The translations under genes and the position numbers were made by a program. The notes under the pieces were generated by a model. The model had not been told where the DNA came from. It worked only from the letters and a program-made list of their open reading frames with translations, and did no database searches. A stretch of 64,000 bases of DNA, from NCBI GenBank assembly GCA_029531795.1, contig JAPEIS010000001.1:124001-188000 (forward strand). The letters run 5' to 3'. Positions 47,745-57,965 of this stretch are shown piece after piece. Numbering within the stretch: the first letter of the stretch is position 1; the number at the start of each line of letters is the position of its first letter. The stretch comes from Sclerotinia nivalis. Its lineage: Eukaryota; Ascomycota; Leotiomycetes; Helotiales; Sclerotiniaceae.

Positions 47745-49532
47745 TCAATACCCACTATCCCAAATCTCCTCTTCACTCTTTATCAACTCTAGGACCGGCG
47801 TCCTAGGCATAGCTTTCTTCATCTTCTTCCTATCTTCCTTCGTGACCAAGCGCGGTGTAATTGGCATCATAGGTGTAAATGGTTGATAAGGACTATATGG
47901 TACTGTGCCACCACTGAAAGGTGTTTTAAGACCCCCAGTTCTAAGACCTCCAGTCTTTTGTCCATTATCCCTAGGGACACGTTCAAGAACGGTCATTTTA
48001 GTAGGGAGAGTGGGGGAGAGCATGTTTTGTTGGAAATGTTCTCGGAAGGGAAGGGAGCGTGTTGGGTTGACGGCTAAGGCAGTTTGAGTATTGTTGGTTG
48101 AGGTGGAGGAGCCGATGACTGTGGATGATGAGGGAGAAGCGGGAGACGCGGAGGGACCGTTTGAGGTTTTTGGGTTATTAGGGAGAGAGATTTTTGAAGA
48201 GGTAGATCGGAGAGGTCTGGAAAACATGGTTCTAGTGCGGTCGTCTGTTGCAGATTGAGGAGAGGCGGTGTTCATTTCGGATTTGAGGGAGATTTGGAGA
48301 TTTCGAGTGTTGAGGGAAGGGAGACTTCGTTGAGGAGATACAGGTGATATTGTTTCGAGAGTCTCTGCTATACTGCGAGTAGGTGATTCACCATTGGCTG
48401 ATGTAGAGCCGTAAGGGAGTTGATTTTTTGGAATTGGTGGTGGGGCTCGATGCACATATTCTCGTGGTGTTAAAGGCTCTTCATCCGATGCAGCATGTGA
48501 GAAAGTAGTTGAGTGTGGTGTTGCCATTGGAGATGAAATCCGTAAACCCCGGATTCCTTTTCTTCGTGGGGATTTGGGGGATTTCGGGGCTGATCTAGGA
48601 GAAGTAAGAGCTGAAATTATGGAGGATGCTCGAGAGTGGGTTTTGGTTGATATATTGTCATTGGTATTGATTTCCGATGGTTTATGTTTTCCGAACTTCT
48701 TTGATTGCGGTTGTTGTTGTTGTTGTTGTAGTGCTGCCGCAGATACTTCGCCTGGTACCTTAGGAGGAGGCATGCTTCTTACATCCACTCCTGCAGCCTT
48801 TGCTTCCTCTTGCTCCATGACATGAGCATACAGATCTTCAAGATTTCGATTCATCATTTCTCGATCAGCTTCAACAACCTTATTATCGATACTAGGGTTA
48901 CTTTGGTGTGAATAAATACTTTGGTGTATACTGTGATGTCTTTGCGTAGGGTAAACGTAAGAGTTCTCGTATGATTGGTATATCGGAGGAAAAACAAAAG
49001 CACTTGGGTCAGGATTTATTCCTGGTGCAAAGTACTTCTTATCAGGAGATGGCCACGAAAAGTTTCGAAGATTTGCTGGAGTAAGTGGTGTTGGACCTGA
49101 AGACCCAGTGTTAATGCCACCATATGCCGAGTCTACCAATTCTACCTCCAAAGCCCTAGCATCCAATTCAACTTGTCTTCGTAGTCTTCTTCCGAGAGTA
49201 ATTATGAGAATTCCGACGATGCAAAGGGAAAATAAATATGCTCCAACGATACCACCAATTTGAGCCGGTAAAAGTTCTTTATTTCGTGAAGCTCCCGCCG
49301 AAAATGGTGGACCGTTTTCTGGTGGTGGTGCTGGTGACCAATCTATTCCTAACGGATTACTTCGAGAAAATATTGTCGTTGAGATTGGTTTTGCAAATAC
49401 CTTGGTAGGTAAGAGAGCGAAAGTCGAGTAGATGAAGAGAATAAGAATGGATGACAATGATGAAGGGAAGGCTGAGCAGATCAAAAGAATGAATGATAAT
49501 ATATAGGCGCAGCCTGATTCACTTTGAACCAT
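47745..49532 (-). CDS. single-pass membrane protein with long Ser/Pro-rich cytoplasmic tail, 595 aa
   Basis: This is a single exon. The N-terminus has a hydrophobic stretch (about 9-48) acting as signal peptide or anchor, then a short Pro-rich ectodomain (SPAPPPENGPPF). A clear membrane helix follows at about 87-112 (LLPAQIGGIVGAYLFSLCIVGILIITLG), with basic RRLRRQ on the cytosolic side. The tail is mostly disordered and contains what look like conserved islands: TPLTPANLRNFSWPSPDKKYF, a poly-Gln run of six, SPKSPRRKGIRGLRISSP with many SP/TP sites, and at the end PMMPITPRLVTKEDRKKMKK and TPVLELIKSEEEIWDSGY. The numerous SP/TP sites suggest phosphorylation. I believe it is a conserved fungal membrane protein of unknown role; a sensor or polarity role would be a guess. 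Confidence 0.85.
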   Translation of the reverse strand: MVQSESGCAYILSFILLICSAFPSSLSSILILFIYSTFALLPTKVFAKPISTTIFSRSNPLGIDWSPAPPPENGPPFSAGASRNKELLPAQIGGIVGAYLFSLCIVGILIITLGRRLRRQVELDARALEVELVDSAYGGINTGSSGPTPLTPANLRNFSWPSPDKKYFAPGINPDPSAFVFPPIYQSYENSYVYPTQRHHSIHQSIYSHQSNPSIDNKVVEADREMMNRNLEDLYAHVMEQEEAKAAGVDVRSMPPPKVPGEVSAAALQQQQQQPQSKKFGKHKPSEINTNDNISTKTHSRASSIISALTSPRSAPKSPKSPRRKGIRGLRISSPMATPHSTTFSHAASDEEPLTPREYVHRAPPPIPKNQLPYGSTSANGESPTRSIAETLETISPVSPQRSLPSLNTRNLQISLKSEMNTASPQSATDDRTRTMFSRPLRSTSSKISLPNNPKTSNGPSASPASPSSSTVIGSSTSTNNTQTALAVNPTRSLPFREHFQQNMLSPTLPTKMTVLERVPRDNGQKTGGLRTGGLKTPFSGGTVPYSPYQPFTPMMPITPRLVTKEDRKKMKKAMPRTPVLELIKSEEEIWDSGY

Positions 49533-52500
49533 CTTGTGTATGTAGATGATAACGCTTGACCACTTTTATAGCCTCAACATTTCAAACAGACCGTAGTGTA
49601 ACCTTCCATTGAAACAACTTATTTTCAGATCATAAAGTGACATGAAGTGTTCCAGCTTTTCATACTTCAAGGGGGTATGAATTGATGTATATACCGGTAC
49701 GGGACTGAGATCCTCCCAAGCTGAGAATGTTGCATATTACCTAGTAGGGATTTATTATTCGTGAAATGCATCGTGTGTCGAGCATAAGGCTTTCTAGCAA
49801 TTGTATTGGCTGGAGAGTGAAAAAGTGATGGAGCTTTTGTTTGGTTGATGAATGTTTTGATAGCGCCCGGAAAATAGACTGACCAATAGAAAATTATATC
49901 ATCGAGTATTAATGGGATTATCAGCCGATTTGGTCAATGCAGATACTGTATTAGGAAATAACCCTCGTTGAAGGTTGCAGTAAGATTTTCGTCCAGTCCG
50001 GATGTGATGGTGGTAAATATTGTGGTTGGTTGAGTAGATACCGTCCTGGATGATTATTATACTATTATGCATTGTCTTTTTTAAGCGCCCGGGAAAAAGT
50101 ATGGCAGTGGGGTCTTAAAAGTAGGTACCTAGGTAAGGGTAAGGTTGGGTAAGGTTAGGTAAGGACTGGCATTTATCATTTATCGGGAAGTTGGTTACAA
50201 CTACCGAAGCTGGGGAAAATAGTCAATCACACATCACACACAACCAATGACTTCTGAAGTTTGGAATTTTGTAACTATCGAATCCCCTTTACCGCCAATC
50301 AATACGAACAGCATCAAATGATTGCCTTCTTCTCTAGTTATCTCTCAAGGAAGATGACATCCGATTCCCATATCATGTGTGCACAACAATTAATATCCTG
50401 CGGCGAATGTATATATATCTGACAGGAAGAAACGAAACGATCCTTCAGTCGGTACTGTTCTATGTATGGCTCAAACGCAACGAATTCAGGATGCTAGGTA
50501 ATCATAGGGGCTGTACTATTTTCACTCAGTCAGACATGGTCAGATAGGTACACAATTCAGGTCGGGCATGGTGTTCAGAGGTCAAGCCTGGATACAGGCG
50601 AAGCTACATATCAATAGAACTTAAACAACCTACGAAGGAGACCTTAACTGACCATCATATTGATATTCATGACCTTATTGCAGACATGAGCCATCAATTA
50701 AATGCTTAACTGCTAGGTATTCGGTGTGTCCTTATTTTGACCGAGAGTCTAGCAGAAATTGGATTTTAAAAAATCGCAGTCCAGCGATTATCAATGGCTA
50801 AATGCATAACTACTAGGTACATTATGCATATTTCGGGCTACAGTACCATAATTGGAAGCAGTATATCGATGGCAGATATCATTAGCTGGGGGTTCAGAGT
50901 CTGACCTAGAGCTGAGCCTTGAACCAGTCGAGACCTTGAAAAAGGCATGAATCCAGCAGTTGATTGATGGACTGAAAACACAGTATCAGTCTCAATATCC
51001 GAGTCATTTCGGCCTTGCCAAAAACCAGCTATACAAACACCAAATCAAGCGGGACTTCTTCCAAAGAAATTCATATGTTCAAAATCAGGTTGGTGATAAC
51101 TAGGAGAACGAGGATGTCGCGAGTTTCTTCAATAGTTGGAGATGGATGAAAATCTCTTCGTTGCGTAGTTGCAGTTCGGAGAATGGGATGGGATTTTGAA
51201 AGTAATCCACGGCGATGGGATTATGGGATTATGGATACCTAAAAGCTAAAAGGAGGTAAGGAAGTATGGTTATTTTGTTGCATGGTAGCTAGTTGTCTAT
51301 AATTGTAAACGAATTCTGAAAGGGCTTATAATACCCTTCCATTCATCCAAAGCATTTTGAATCATGCATGATTCACATCAAAGTTCTTTTGCATTAATAA
51401 TTTCACTATATTCCTTTTGTGTTCATCCATCCATTCCCTACAATATTACTTGTTTCCTTCAAAGAACAAATCCATGGCACTGCTCAAGCATGAATGATAT
51501 GGCTCTTGCACGATTAATGATATGGATATGGATTACCATGATATCATGCGGGGAGCGGAGGTTAGTTCCAACTCATTGATTACTTTACCTACACTATTGA
51601 ATTGTTAAGTCATCATTCTTCAACGTACAAATACTTTATCTCATTCAAATCTTCACATCAACATTTCATCTCCTTACAGTAACGTTGTATATCTACATCC
51701 GCATGTCTTGCACATGTTCTATAAAAATTACCACGTGCATTATCACAACTAAATATATAATCCATCTATTCCATCCCATCCATCTCATCACATCCCACCA
51801 TTTCCTCTCTACCCAATCTTATCTATCCAGTCTCATCTATCCAGTATCTAGTATCCACCAGATCAACTCTCAAATTAACATAACAATTTTTATTTCAATA
51901 ACTAAATCCGATATTGCAAGTATAACAATAAAAAGTTATCACATTAGTTTGAAAATTCAAAATTATATATCGAAAATACGCGGGATTTTTAACAATAGCT
52001 TTGGATTTTGATATATTTAACACTAAAAATCGGTAAAGAGACAATTAGTTTTCCGGAGATATTCGCGTCCCCTGACTAAGAACTAGTCGGCCGTTCGTGA
52101 GAGCCGATATATTACTTACTTACCTGTGGTTAATGTGTTTAATACTTTGGATTGCGGTCCAGTATTGAAGGGCTTTTGAAGATTGAAATCATTTTGAAAA
52201 CTTAATCAATTTAGAAATGCAATCAATTTAAAACAACAACTTTTTCAAAACGATTCAAGCATTTCCTGTTATGAATCGGATCAATCATCTCACCGATTCC
52301 ATCGCTCAACCACATACATGTAACTCCCCGTGGCCGATCACATATATATATATCTAGTATACAAAAGGCTTCCGGGCTCCGACTCTCCGACTCCGGTTAT
52401 AGATTTTAAGCATATAATTAAACCTTGTTACTTCAGATCTTCATGGCACTTGCGTTAGATTTTCAAAAAAGCAAATCAGATTGCTGTCTAAAGTATTGGG

Positions 52501-52599
52501 CATACATTGGACACACTTTGCCTGTAGCACACCCGTCCACTTGGTCAAACTCAATTGTAAGATGAGATGAGATGCATTTTCACCATCCATGAGAGTCAG
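49533..52599. other. gene-poor spacer
   Basis: This 3.1-kb spacer upstream of the TM-protein gene contains GGTAA/GGTTA-type repeats at 50131-50165, a (TATA)n stretch near 50408 and a CATC/CATCC-rich stretch at 51760-51860. Open frames at 51364-51579 and 51685-52011 are low-complexity. No gene was supported. Confidence 0.5.
50131..50165 (+). repeat. degenerate GGTAAG repeat
   Basis: Units GGTAAGG, GGTAAGG, TTGGGTAAGG and TTAGGTAAGG run for about 35 bp. It resembles neither the TTAGGG telomere repeat nor a gene feature, and is noted as a short satellite. Confidence 0.6.
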
Positions 52600-53240
52600 C
52601 AGATCTGGTGGAGTGATATTTCAAAGATTGTTGAATTACCTTTCGATGTTTGAAAGTGTTTGAAAGAGGTCTGGATAGTTCCATTGTTGGCGTTAATGAT
52701 TGTGCAATTTGCAAGAACAATCTGAGAATTAATGTCAATCATGTTTTTCTTGGATGTGGGGTAACCTTGAGATCATTCCCTCGCAACCTCCAATAGAATG
52801 AGTTTCCACCAAGGGCAAGACCTGCAACTTCAACAGTCCCTGCACGACCTGTAGCAGCAGTAATACCGTACTTATCCATCGTTTCATAGACCAGATCCAG
52901 GAAGCGCTGCTGCAGTATTGTCCTCAGCATGATAAGTAGTCGGGGTCATCAAGCCCAGATCAATAATAGCTCCATCCACGAAATGGGCTGCATCTGCCCA
53001 ATACGCACAAAGTACATGCACGTCAAAATCATGCACTCGAACCCTGACCGCATGTACAAGCGCGATGAATACAGGTGACATTATGATAACCGTTGGTATC
53101 AACTTGGTGTTGAAAGTGCCAAGTGATTAATCCCATACGGTAATAAACTTGCTGATCGTATTTCATGTGGAGGTAAAGCTAAAAATAAAAGCTTCGAGGC
53201 CAAGCAACTCGCTAGCTCGTGTAGCTCCCTCATGGTCACA
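52600..53240 (-). pseudogene. decayed FAD-linked oxidoreductase (FAD_binding_4 / berberine-bridge type)
   Basis: Read on the minus strand in shifting frames, this stretch keeps the order of the family's FAD-binding domain. It begins with ELASCLASKLL, then Y-G-I-N-H and LSTPS followed by a stop. IPTVIIMSP, VHDFDVHV, HFVDGAIIDLGLMTPTTYHAEDN and LPGSGL follow, then VYETMDKYGITAATGRAGTV and VAGLALGGNSFYW, and after another shift IVLANCTIINANNGT. At least three frameshifts (near 53100, 52905 and 52745) and internal stops interrupt it. Family members are usually secreted flavoenzymes that oxidise carbohydrates or secondary metabolites, using FAD bound to His/Cys. Here the flavin-binding loop and C-terminal BBE domain are lost. 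The exact subfamily cannot be told. Confidence 0.7.
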
Positions 53241-53522
53241 TAATGGCTGTACAGACAACAACTATTGCACTCACAGTTGTATGGCTTCTACTCCAGATAG
53301 CAGATTGACATAGTTGCGTCTCAATCGTTTGCACCAGCGCAACTATAGCTTGTGAAATTTCAGCCGCATTTGGTGGTTAGATGATACAATAAAGATCTAA
53401 TTGCGCTGTCAATGAGAACTATGATTTTATTCGAGCCGTATAGACAATTAGACATCTTGTCCAGGATATATAAGTCTATCAACCAGGCTGGCCAAGCATC
53501 ACACTTGAAGAATAAAGCTACT

Positions 53523-53690
53523 CTAGATTAGCCCTAGAGTTTCGCATGGATAACGGCGATTCATACACAAACGGTTTGTGCTGTTAGTGCCAGTCCCGGT
53601 TCCAGTTCCACTGTCAGTGCCGTTGTGTGAAGCCGCTATACCAAATACCGCAAAAATACCGACGGCTTTTTTCGTGCCTTAACTTAGATA
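53523..53690 (-). pseudogene. signal-peptide-like exon remnant, probably of the same oxidoreductase
   Basis: An open minus-strand stretch ending in a TAG stop at 53523-53525 reads KKAVGIFAVFGIAASHNGT followed by Gly-Thr repeats (SGTGTGTGTNST) and NRLCMNRRYPC. It begins after a stop, without an ATG. A lysine-hydrophobic-Ala start is what a secretion signal looks like, and the position is right for the N-terminus of the pseudogene 300 bp downstream. Joining the two is inference. Confidence 0.35.
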
Positions 53691-54907
53691 ACCAGAGATA
53701 GACAGTTCTACGGCCAAATTCGAAAAGGCGAGAAAAGAAGCTTCTTTATACCAGGAAGCGAGAAAAGAAACTCTCATGTAAGCCCTACAAAGTTTGGTAT
53801 TGGAATTCAATGATCGCGGACGATCTGAGGTAAATAAATTAAAACTCGACAGTTAAGCATGATCTGCATACTCCCTACGTTGCTATGCCATTTGACAATC
53901 ACCGATGATGCGCCTGTTGCGTTACAGTATATTATAAAACGTCGACCCCTGGTTTCCGGGCTCTCGGAACTGGTTTTCCGTCGGCTTCAGAATAATTTCA
54001 ACCAAGCGTGGTAATTTAGACGACAGCCGATGTTAAACCTTCTTCTGACAGTTGGTGTCGTGATTGGTAAGTGAGCCCAAGTGGTGGAGTTATTTGGGAT
54101 TCTGCAGACTGTAATCCCCTAGCTTCTCAACTCCCGCTGTCTCCCGAGTCCCGCTGCAGGCCGGACAAATATCACCGGTAATCTCTAGCATCATCTAGAT
54201 GATTACTGAGCGTTTTATCATTTCTTTCTTCGGATCTATACATCCTATGATTGTTCAATGTCGTAAGTAGACTTGCTATTATGCAACGTCGACCATGTTG
54301 AGGGCTTCGTAGGCTCTGATAGACAGAACCATCCTAAGAGAGGGGTGGTATTGCTATCAGCCAGGAATCGCCAAGGAAACACGTTTGTGAATGTGAGTCT
54401 GAGGAGATGAAATCTGATTTCTCAAGAACAATAATGAAGATTCTGTTAATATAAGCATATTGCTGAATAATAAGTTTAAGGGTCTTAATAAAGTTCAACT
54501 AGCAAATCCAGTCCACATCATCAGAATTAGATCCCGTATCAAGCATCAGATAAGATCACTACGTGTCCCAACACCAGCATGCATGAATTAAAATTATCGG
54601 GCGAAAAAAGAGATTTTTCATGCGTACCCTCCTACGAATGTTTCTCGACATGGATGGCCCAAACCCCATTTTACAAATTTTTTATACTTTTCCGTATCCC
54701 TTAATCCGTGCTGTGGGTAGAAAGATGCCGCTGCGTATCTCTATCTTCGATTCACCATGGTTAAATATCATACAAGTATACCTTCATGTGCTTTTATAAT
54801 AATGGATGACCCCGTCTCAAGAGAGTGACATGACGTTCTTTTGTTCCGTGTTTTGATCTACTGATGCTTCTTGCTCCATTCTCGAAATCTTCCTCAGCGT
54901 GTTGATA
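53691..54907. other. spacer before the rhodopsin-domain gene
   Basis: This 1.2-kb spacer carries the promoter of the plus-strand 7-TM gene. No gene, repeat or clear regulatory motif was recognised. Confidence 0.5.
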
Positions 54908-56473
54908 ATGTCATCGCTGATAGCCGCGGCATCTGCTCCGCCAGGATATATCGTGGATTTTGCCAATCCGGCGAGGAAGGGGGATATAACGGGCTATTGG
55001 ATTTTTGGCGTGGGCATGGTGTTGAGTTTTTCGTTTTTGTGTATGAGGATTTATACCAAGGTGTTTGTTGCGAGGAATTTTGCTATCGAGGATGGTACGT
55101 CATATTTCGCTGGAAACATGTGTGGGTGGCATTTGCTAACGTGTTTGGTGAATGCAGTTTGTTTGATTTTGGCTTGGGTAAGTCACTTGGCTTGAGTTAT
55201 TTGGCGTTGCGTTGTATTGATTGATGGAATAGCTTGCCGGGGTAAGTGTGCAGGCTCTTCTCGTTTGTAAGTTGAGAAGCTATTGTGAGAAATAGAGCTG
55301 ATGGGATATAGTCATGTGGCTGAACAAAGCGATTGGAGTACATGTATGGGAAATGCCTGTGGAAGTATTTAATTTATACACTAAAGTAAGTACTCATCAC
55401 TCACTCATCACCATTCACCATTCTTCAATCCATCTGACAACTTTAATATAGATGATTATGAGCGCCTTTGTAATATACGTAGCCTGTCTCGGCCTGTCCA
55501 AAATCTCCCTCCTCCTCTTCTACAATCGTTTATCACCCATACGATGGTTTCGCACAGCGGTTTACTTCCTCATGTTTGTTGTATTGATCTATAGCATCGC
55601 CTTCATCTTCGCACTTATCTTCCCCTGCAGACCCGTGGCAAGAAATTGGGATATCCGCATTACGGATGGAGAATGTATTAATCGCGCAGCGATATATACT
55701 GCTGCTGCGGCTGTGAATATAACTACCGATATTGCACTTCTTGCTTTACCCATTCCGATGATTGTGGATTTGCAGATGCCGAAGATACAGAAGGCGGGGT
55801 TGATTTTTATCTTCATGGTTGGTTCAATGTAGGTGGTTGGTTTCTTTGCTTGATCTGATTTCTAATATGAGAGGTAGTGCTGATTTTTGATGATGCAGGA
55901 CATGTGTAACGAGTATAATTCGTTTAAAGGTCATATTACCTCTCCTCGTATTTAAAGATGAAACATGGCAAGTTTCCGTTCCGTGCATATGGACGTAAGT
56001 ATCCCTCCCCATTTCATCATCCCGAAATCAAAATCAACCTTGCGAACATACTAACCCCAATCTCACCCCACAGCATCGTAGAAGCCAACCTGGTTATAAT
56101 CTGCGGTTCCTTCCCCATCACGCGCCAATTCTTAAAACACGTCGTCCCTCGCTGGATAGGCGAGACTTCATCCCCTGCAGCAAACTCCAGGTACCGCAGC
56201 AGACATCCATATGATCTCGAAACCATCGGACACCGATCATCGAAGAAGAAGCGTTCACGTTACGGCATGGAATCATTGGACGATGGTGATAATGATAATG
56301 ATCTGGAGCTAGATGGAAGGTGCGCGGAGCATAAGGTTGAGATTAAGGCGACGGGAGGGGAGAGGAGTAGGGATAGTGGGGATGGAGGGGAAGAGACAGA
56401 GGATGCGGGGAGCGAAACGGGTATTGTGAAGACGAATGTTACGAAAGTGACGTTCTCGAAGAGGGAAATTTAA
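54908..56473 (+). CDS. fungal rhodopsin-domain integral membrane protein, 395 aa, seven exons
   Basis: Exons 54908-55094, 55158-55177 (20 nt), 55233-55266 (34 nt), 55312-55385, 55452-55828, 55899-55994 and 56074-56473 join in frame (1188 nt). The product is the fungal 'rhodopsin domain' family (PTH11-like in topology, without CFEM here). Seven helices can be traced. TM1 is YWIFGVGMVLSFSFLCMRIYT, then FAIED-VCLILAW. The loop AIGVHVWEMPVEVFNLYTK follows, with the family's typical G-x-H-x-W pattern. TM4 is FVIYVACLGLSKISLLLFYNRL, followed by YFLMFVVLIYSIAFIFALIFPC, the ITDGECIN loop, AAVNITTDIALLALPIPM and the VEANLVIICGSFP end helix. A 120-residue acidic/basic disordered tail follows. Related proteins are plasma-membrane or vacuolar sensors in host- or surface-responsive fungi; the ligand is unknown. 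Confidence 0.9.
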
Positions 56474-56951
56474 TGGATGGGAAGACAAGGCCTCGCTTGG
56501 CTTATGAAGCGAGGGGCGAAATGTTTTGTGGAACTAACTACATTTATGGTTTCTGGTTGTAGGCAATAGTAGGGGAAATAGATGGCAGAGTACTTGATTG
56601 CCCATGTCAATGGGGCATGGCAATTCTTTACGAGATTGATTCAGGGGATCTCAGTGATCAAGATTCAAGTGGAACTTTTTTCCCTCTATCCAGCGTCTAC
56701 AGTATTTCCATATCTAAGTTTAGATATTACGAACCGATTAGTCACCATATATAATTTTCATATCTACATCTGCAAATCCAATCCAAACAAGTTCAAAATT
56801 TGCAAATAATTAACTGTACTATCAGTCTTTGAATTTTAACTGTACGAGTTTGCTATATACAAGAATTCGTTTCGATCCTCAAAATGACCTTCATTCGATT
56901 TCATCATCAAATCATTCTTAGCATTCCCCCTCAGACCAACAACGGAACCCC
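56474..56951. other. convergent 3' spacer
   Basis: This 480-bp spacer lies between the ends of the rhodopsin-domain gene (+) and the cutinase gene (-). No gene was seen. Confidence 0.5.
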
Positions 56952-57965
56952 CTAAACTGCACCAACAGCACTGACAATAAAGTCACTCGCAGTCTGCGCA
57001 TCCTCCGAATATGTCAAATCTAGAACACCCAAGGCATTAGTAAGTTAACTTCAAAAACCGCAACTCACAAAATCCAAACCCCCACCGAATCACCATTAGG
57101 AAAAGAACTCACGTGTAGTAAACCATCCAAGTTTCGTGCAGATGATATCCTGATTATGACAAATGCTCAACACCTTACTGGTTGGCACCGTTCCGACGGC
57201 TTGTCCATTATCTGGATCACCGAACATGACTACAGCAGCGATCCTGGCCGTTACAGCTGTAGATAAAGTTTTGGCGGCGTTGTGAAGAACTTGGGCGCCT
57301 TGGGAGTAGCCGGATAAAACGAGTTTTGCGGAGGGACATTTTGCGGCGGCGGTGTTGGTGAGGTTGGCCATGGTGGCTGAGCCGGATGGATCACCGCCTT
57401 CGAGGTAGCTATGTATGGGTTAGCTTTGGTTGAATAGCATGAGATGGGAAAGGACGTACCCGAGTACATTGGCGGCGTAATCTACTCCCTGTACTGTTAC
57501 TTTCGCGGTAGTAAGTGAAGCTCTCAGGTCGGTAAAGACGTAGGGTCCGACATCTTGGCCGACGTTTCCCTCTGATATATTGTTAGCTGGGTGGTGATCG
57601 TAGGGACTTTGGAAAATTTGGAAAATCTCAGGAAAATGGAGCTAATTGCCCAGATGAAAAAAAACAAAAAAAAAATTCAAATACGCAGCTCAGGCTAACA
57701 TACCTTCATTAGTACCCCTCGCAAAAATCACAATAACAGGTTTGCAAGCATCAGTAGTAAGACCATTTTCCGTTGTTACGAAAGTGGGTGTGGTTGAGGC
57801 TGCGGCTGCGGCTACGGCTGTTTCTTCGAAGAAGTGCGCGGTCGAAGCGAGGTGTTCAGACGTGGTTTTATCCGCTACTGCTTCTGCTCGTATTTCTGTT
57901 TCTGCGAGCGGAAGAGCTAGGGCGATGGAGGAGAGGGAAAGGAGGAGGGGGACGGAGAACTTCAT
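56952..57965 (-). CDS. secreted cutinase, CE5 family, 245 aa, four exons
   Basis: Exons 57965-57704, 57571-57460, 57408-57113 and 57019-56952 join in frame (738 nt). The start at 57965 gives a signal peptide (MKFSVPLLLSLSSIALALPL); an upstream in-frame ATG would bury it. The last junction splits the catalytic His codon (C / AT). The catalytic triad is complete: Ser160 in LSGYSQGAQVLHNA, Asp212 in CHNQDIIC and His224 in THLTYSEDA. Cys74/149 and Cys208/215 fit the two family disulfides. The conserved VIVIFARGTNEEGNVG starts the core. A 55-residue Ala/Thr/Glu-rich propeptide precedes it. Cutinases hydrolyse cutin polyesters or short esters and help fungi penetrate or feed on plant surfaces. Activity on cutin is inferred from the family. 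Confidence 0.94.

Noticed and set aside
50131..50165. GGTAAGG repeats as interstitial telomere sequence
   Set aside because: Units do not match TTAGGG and are irregular.
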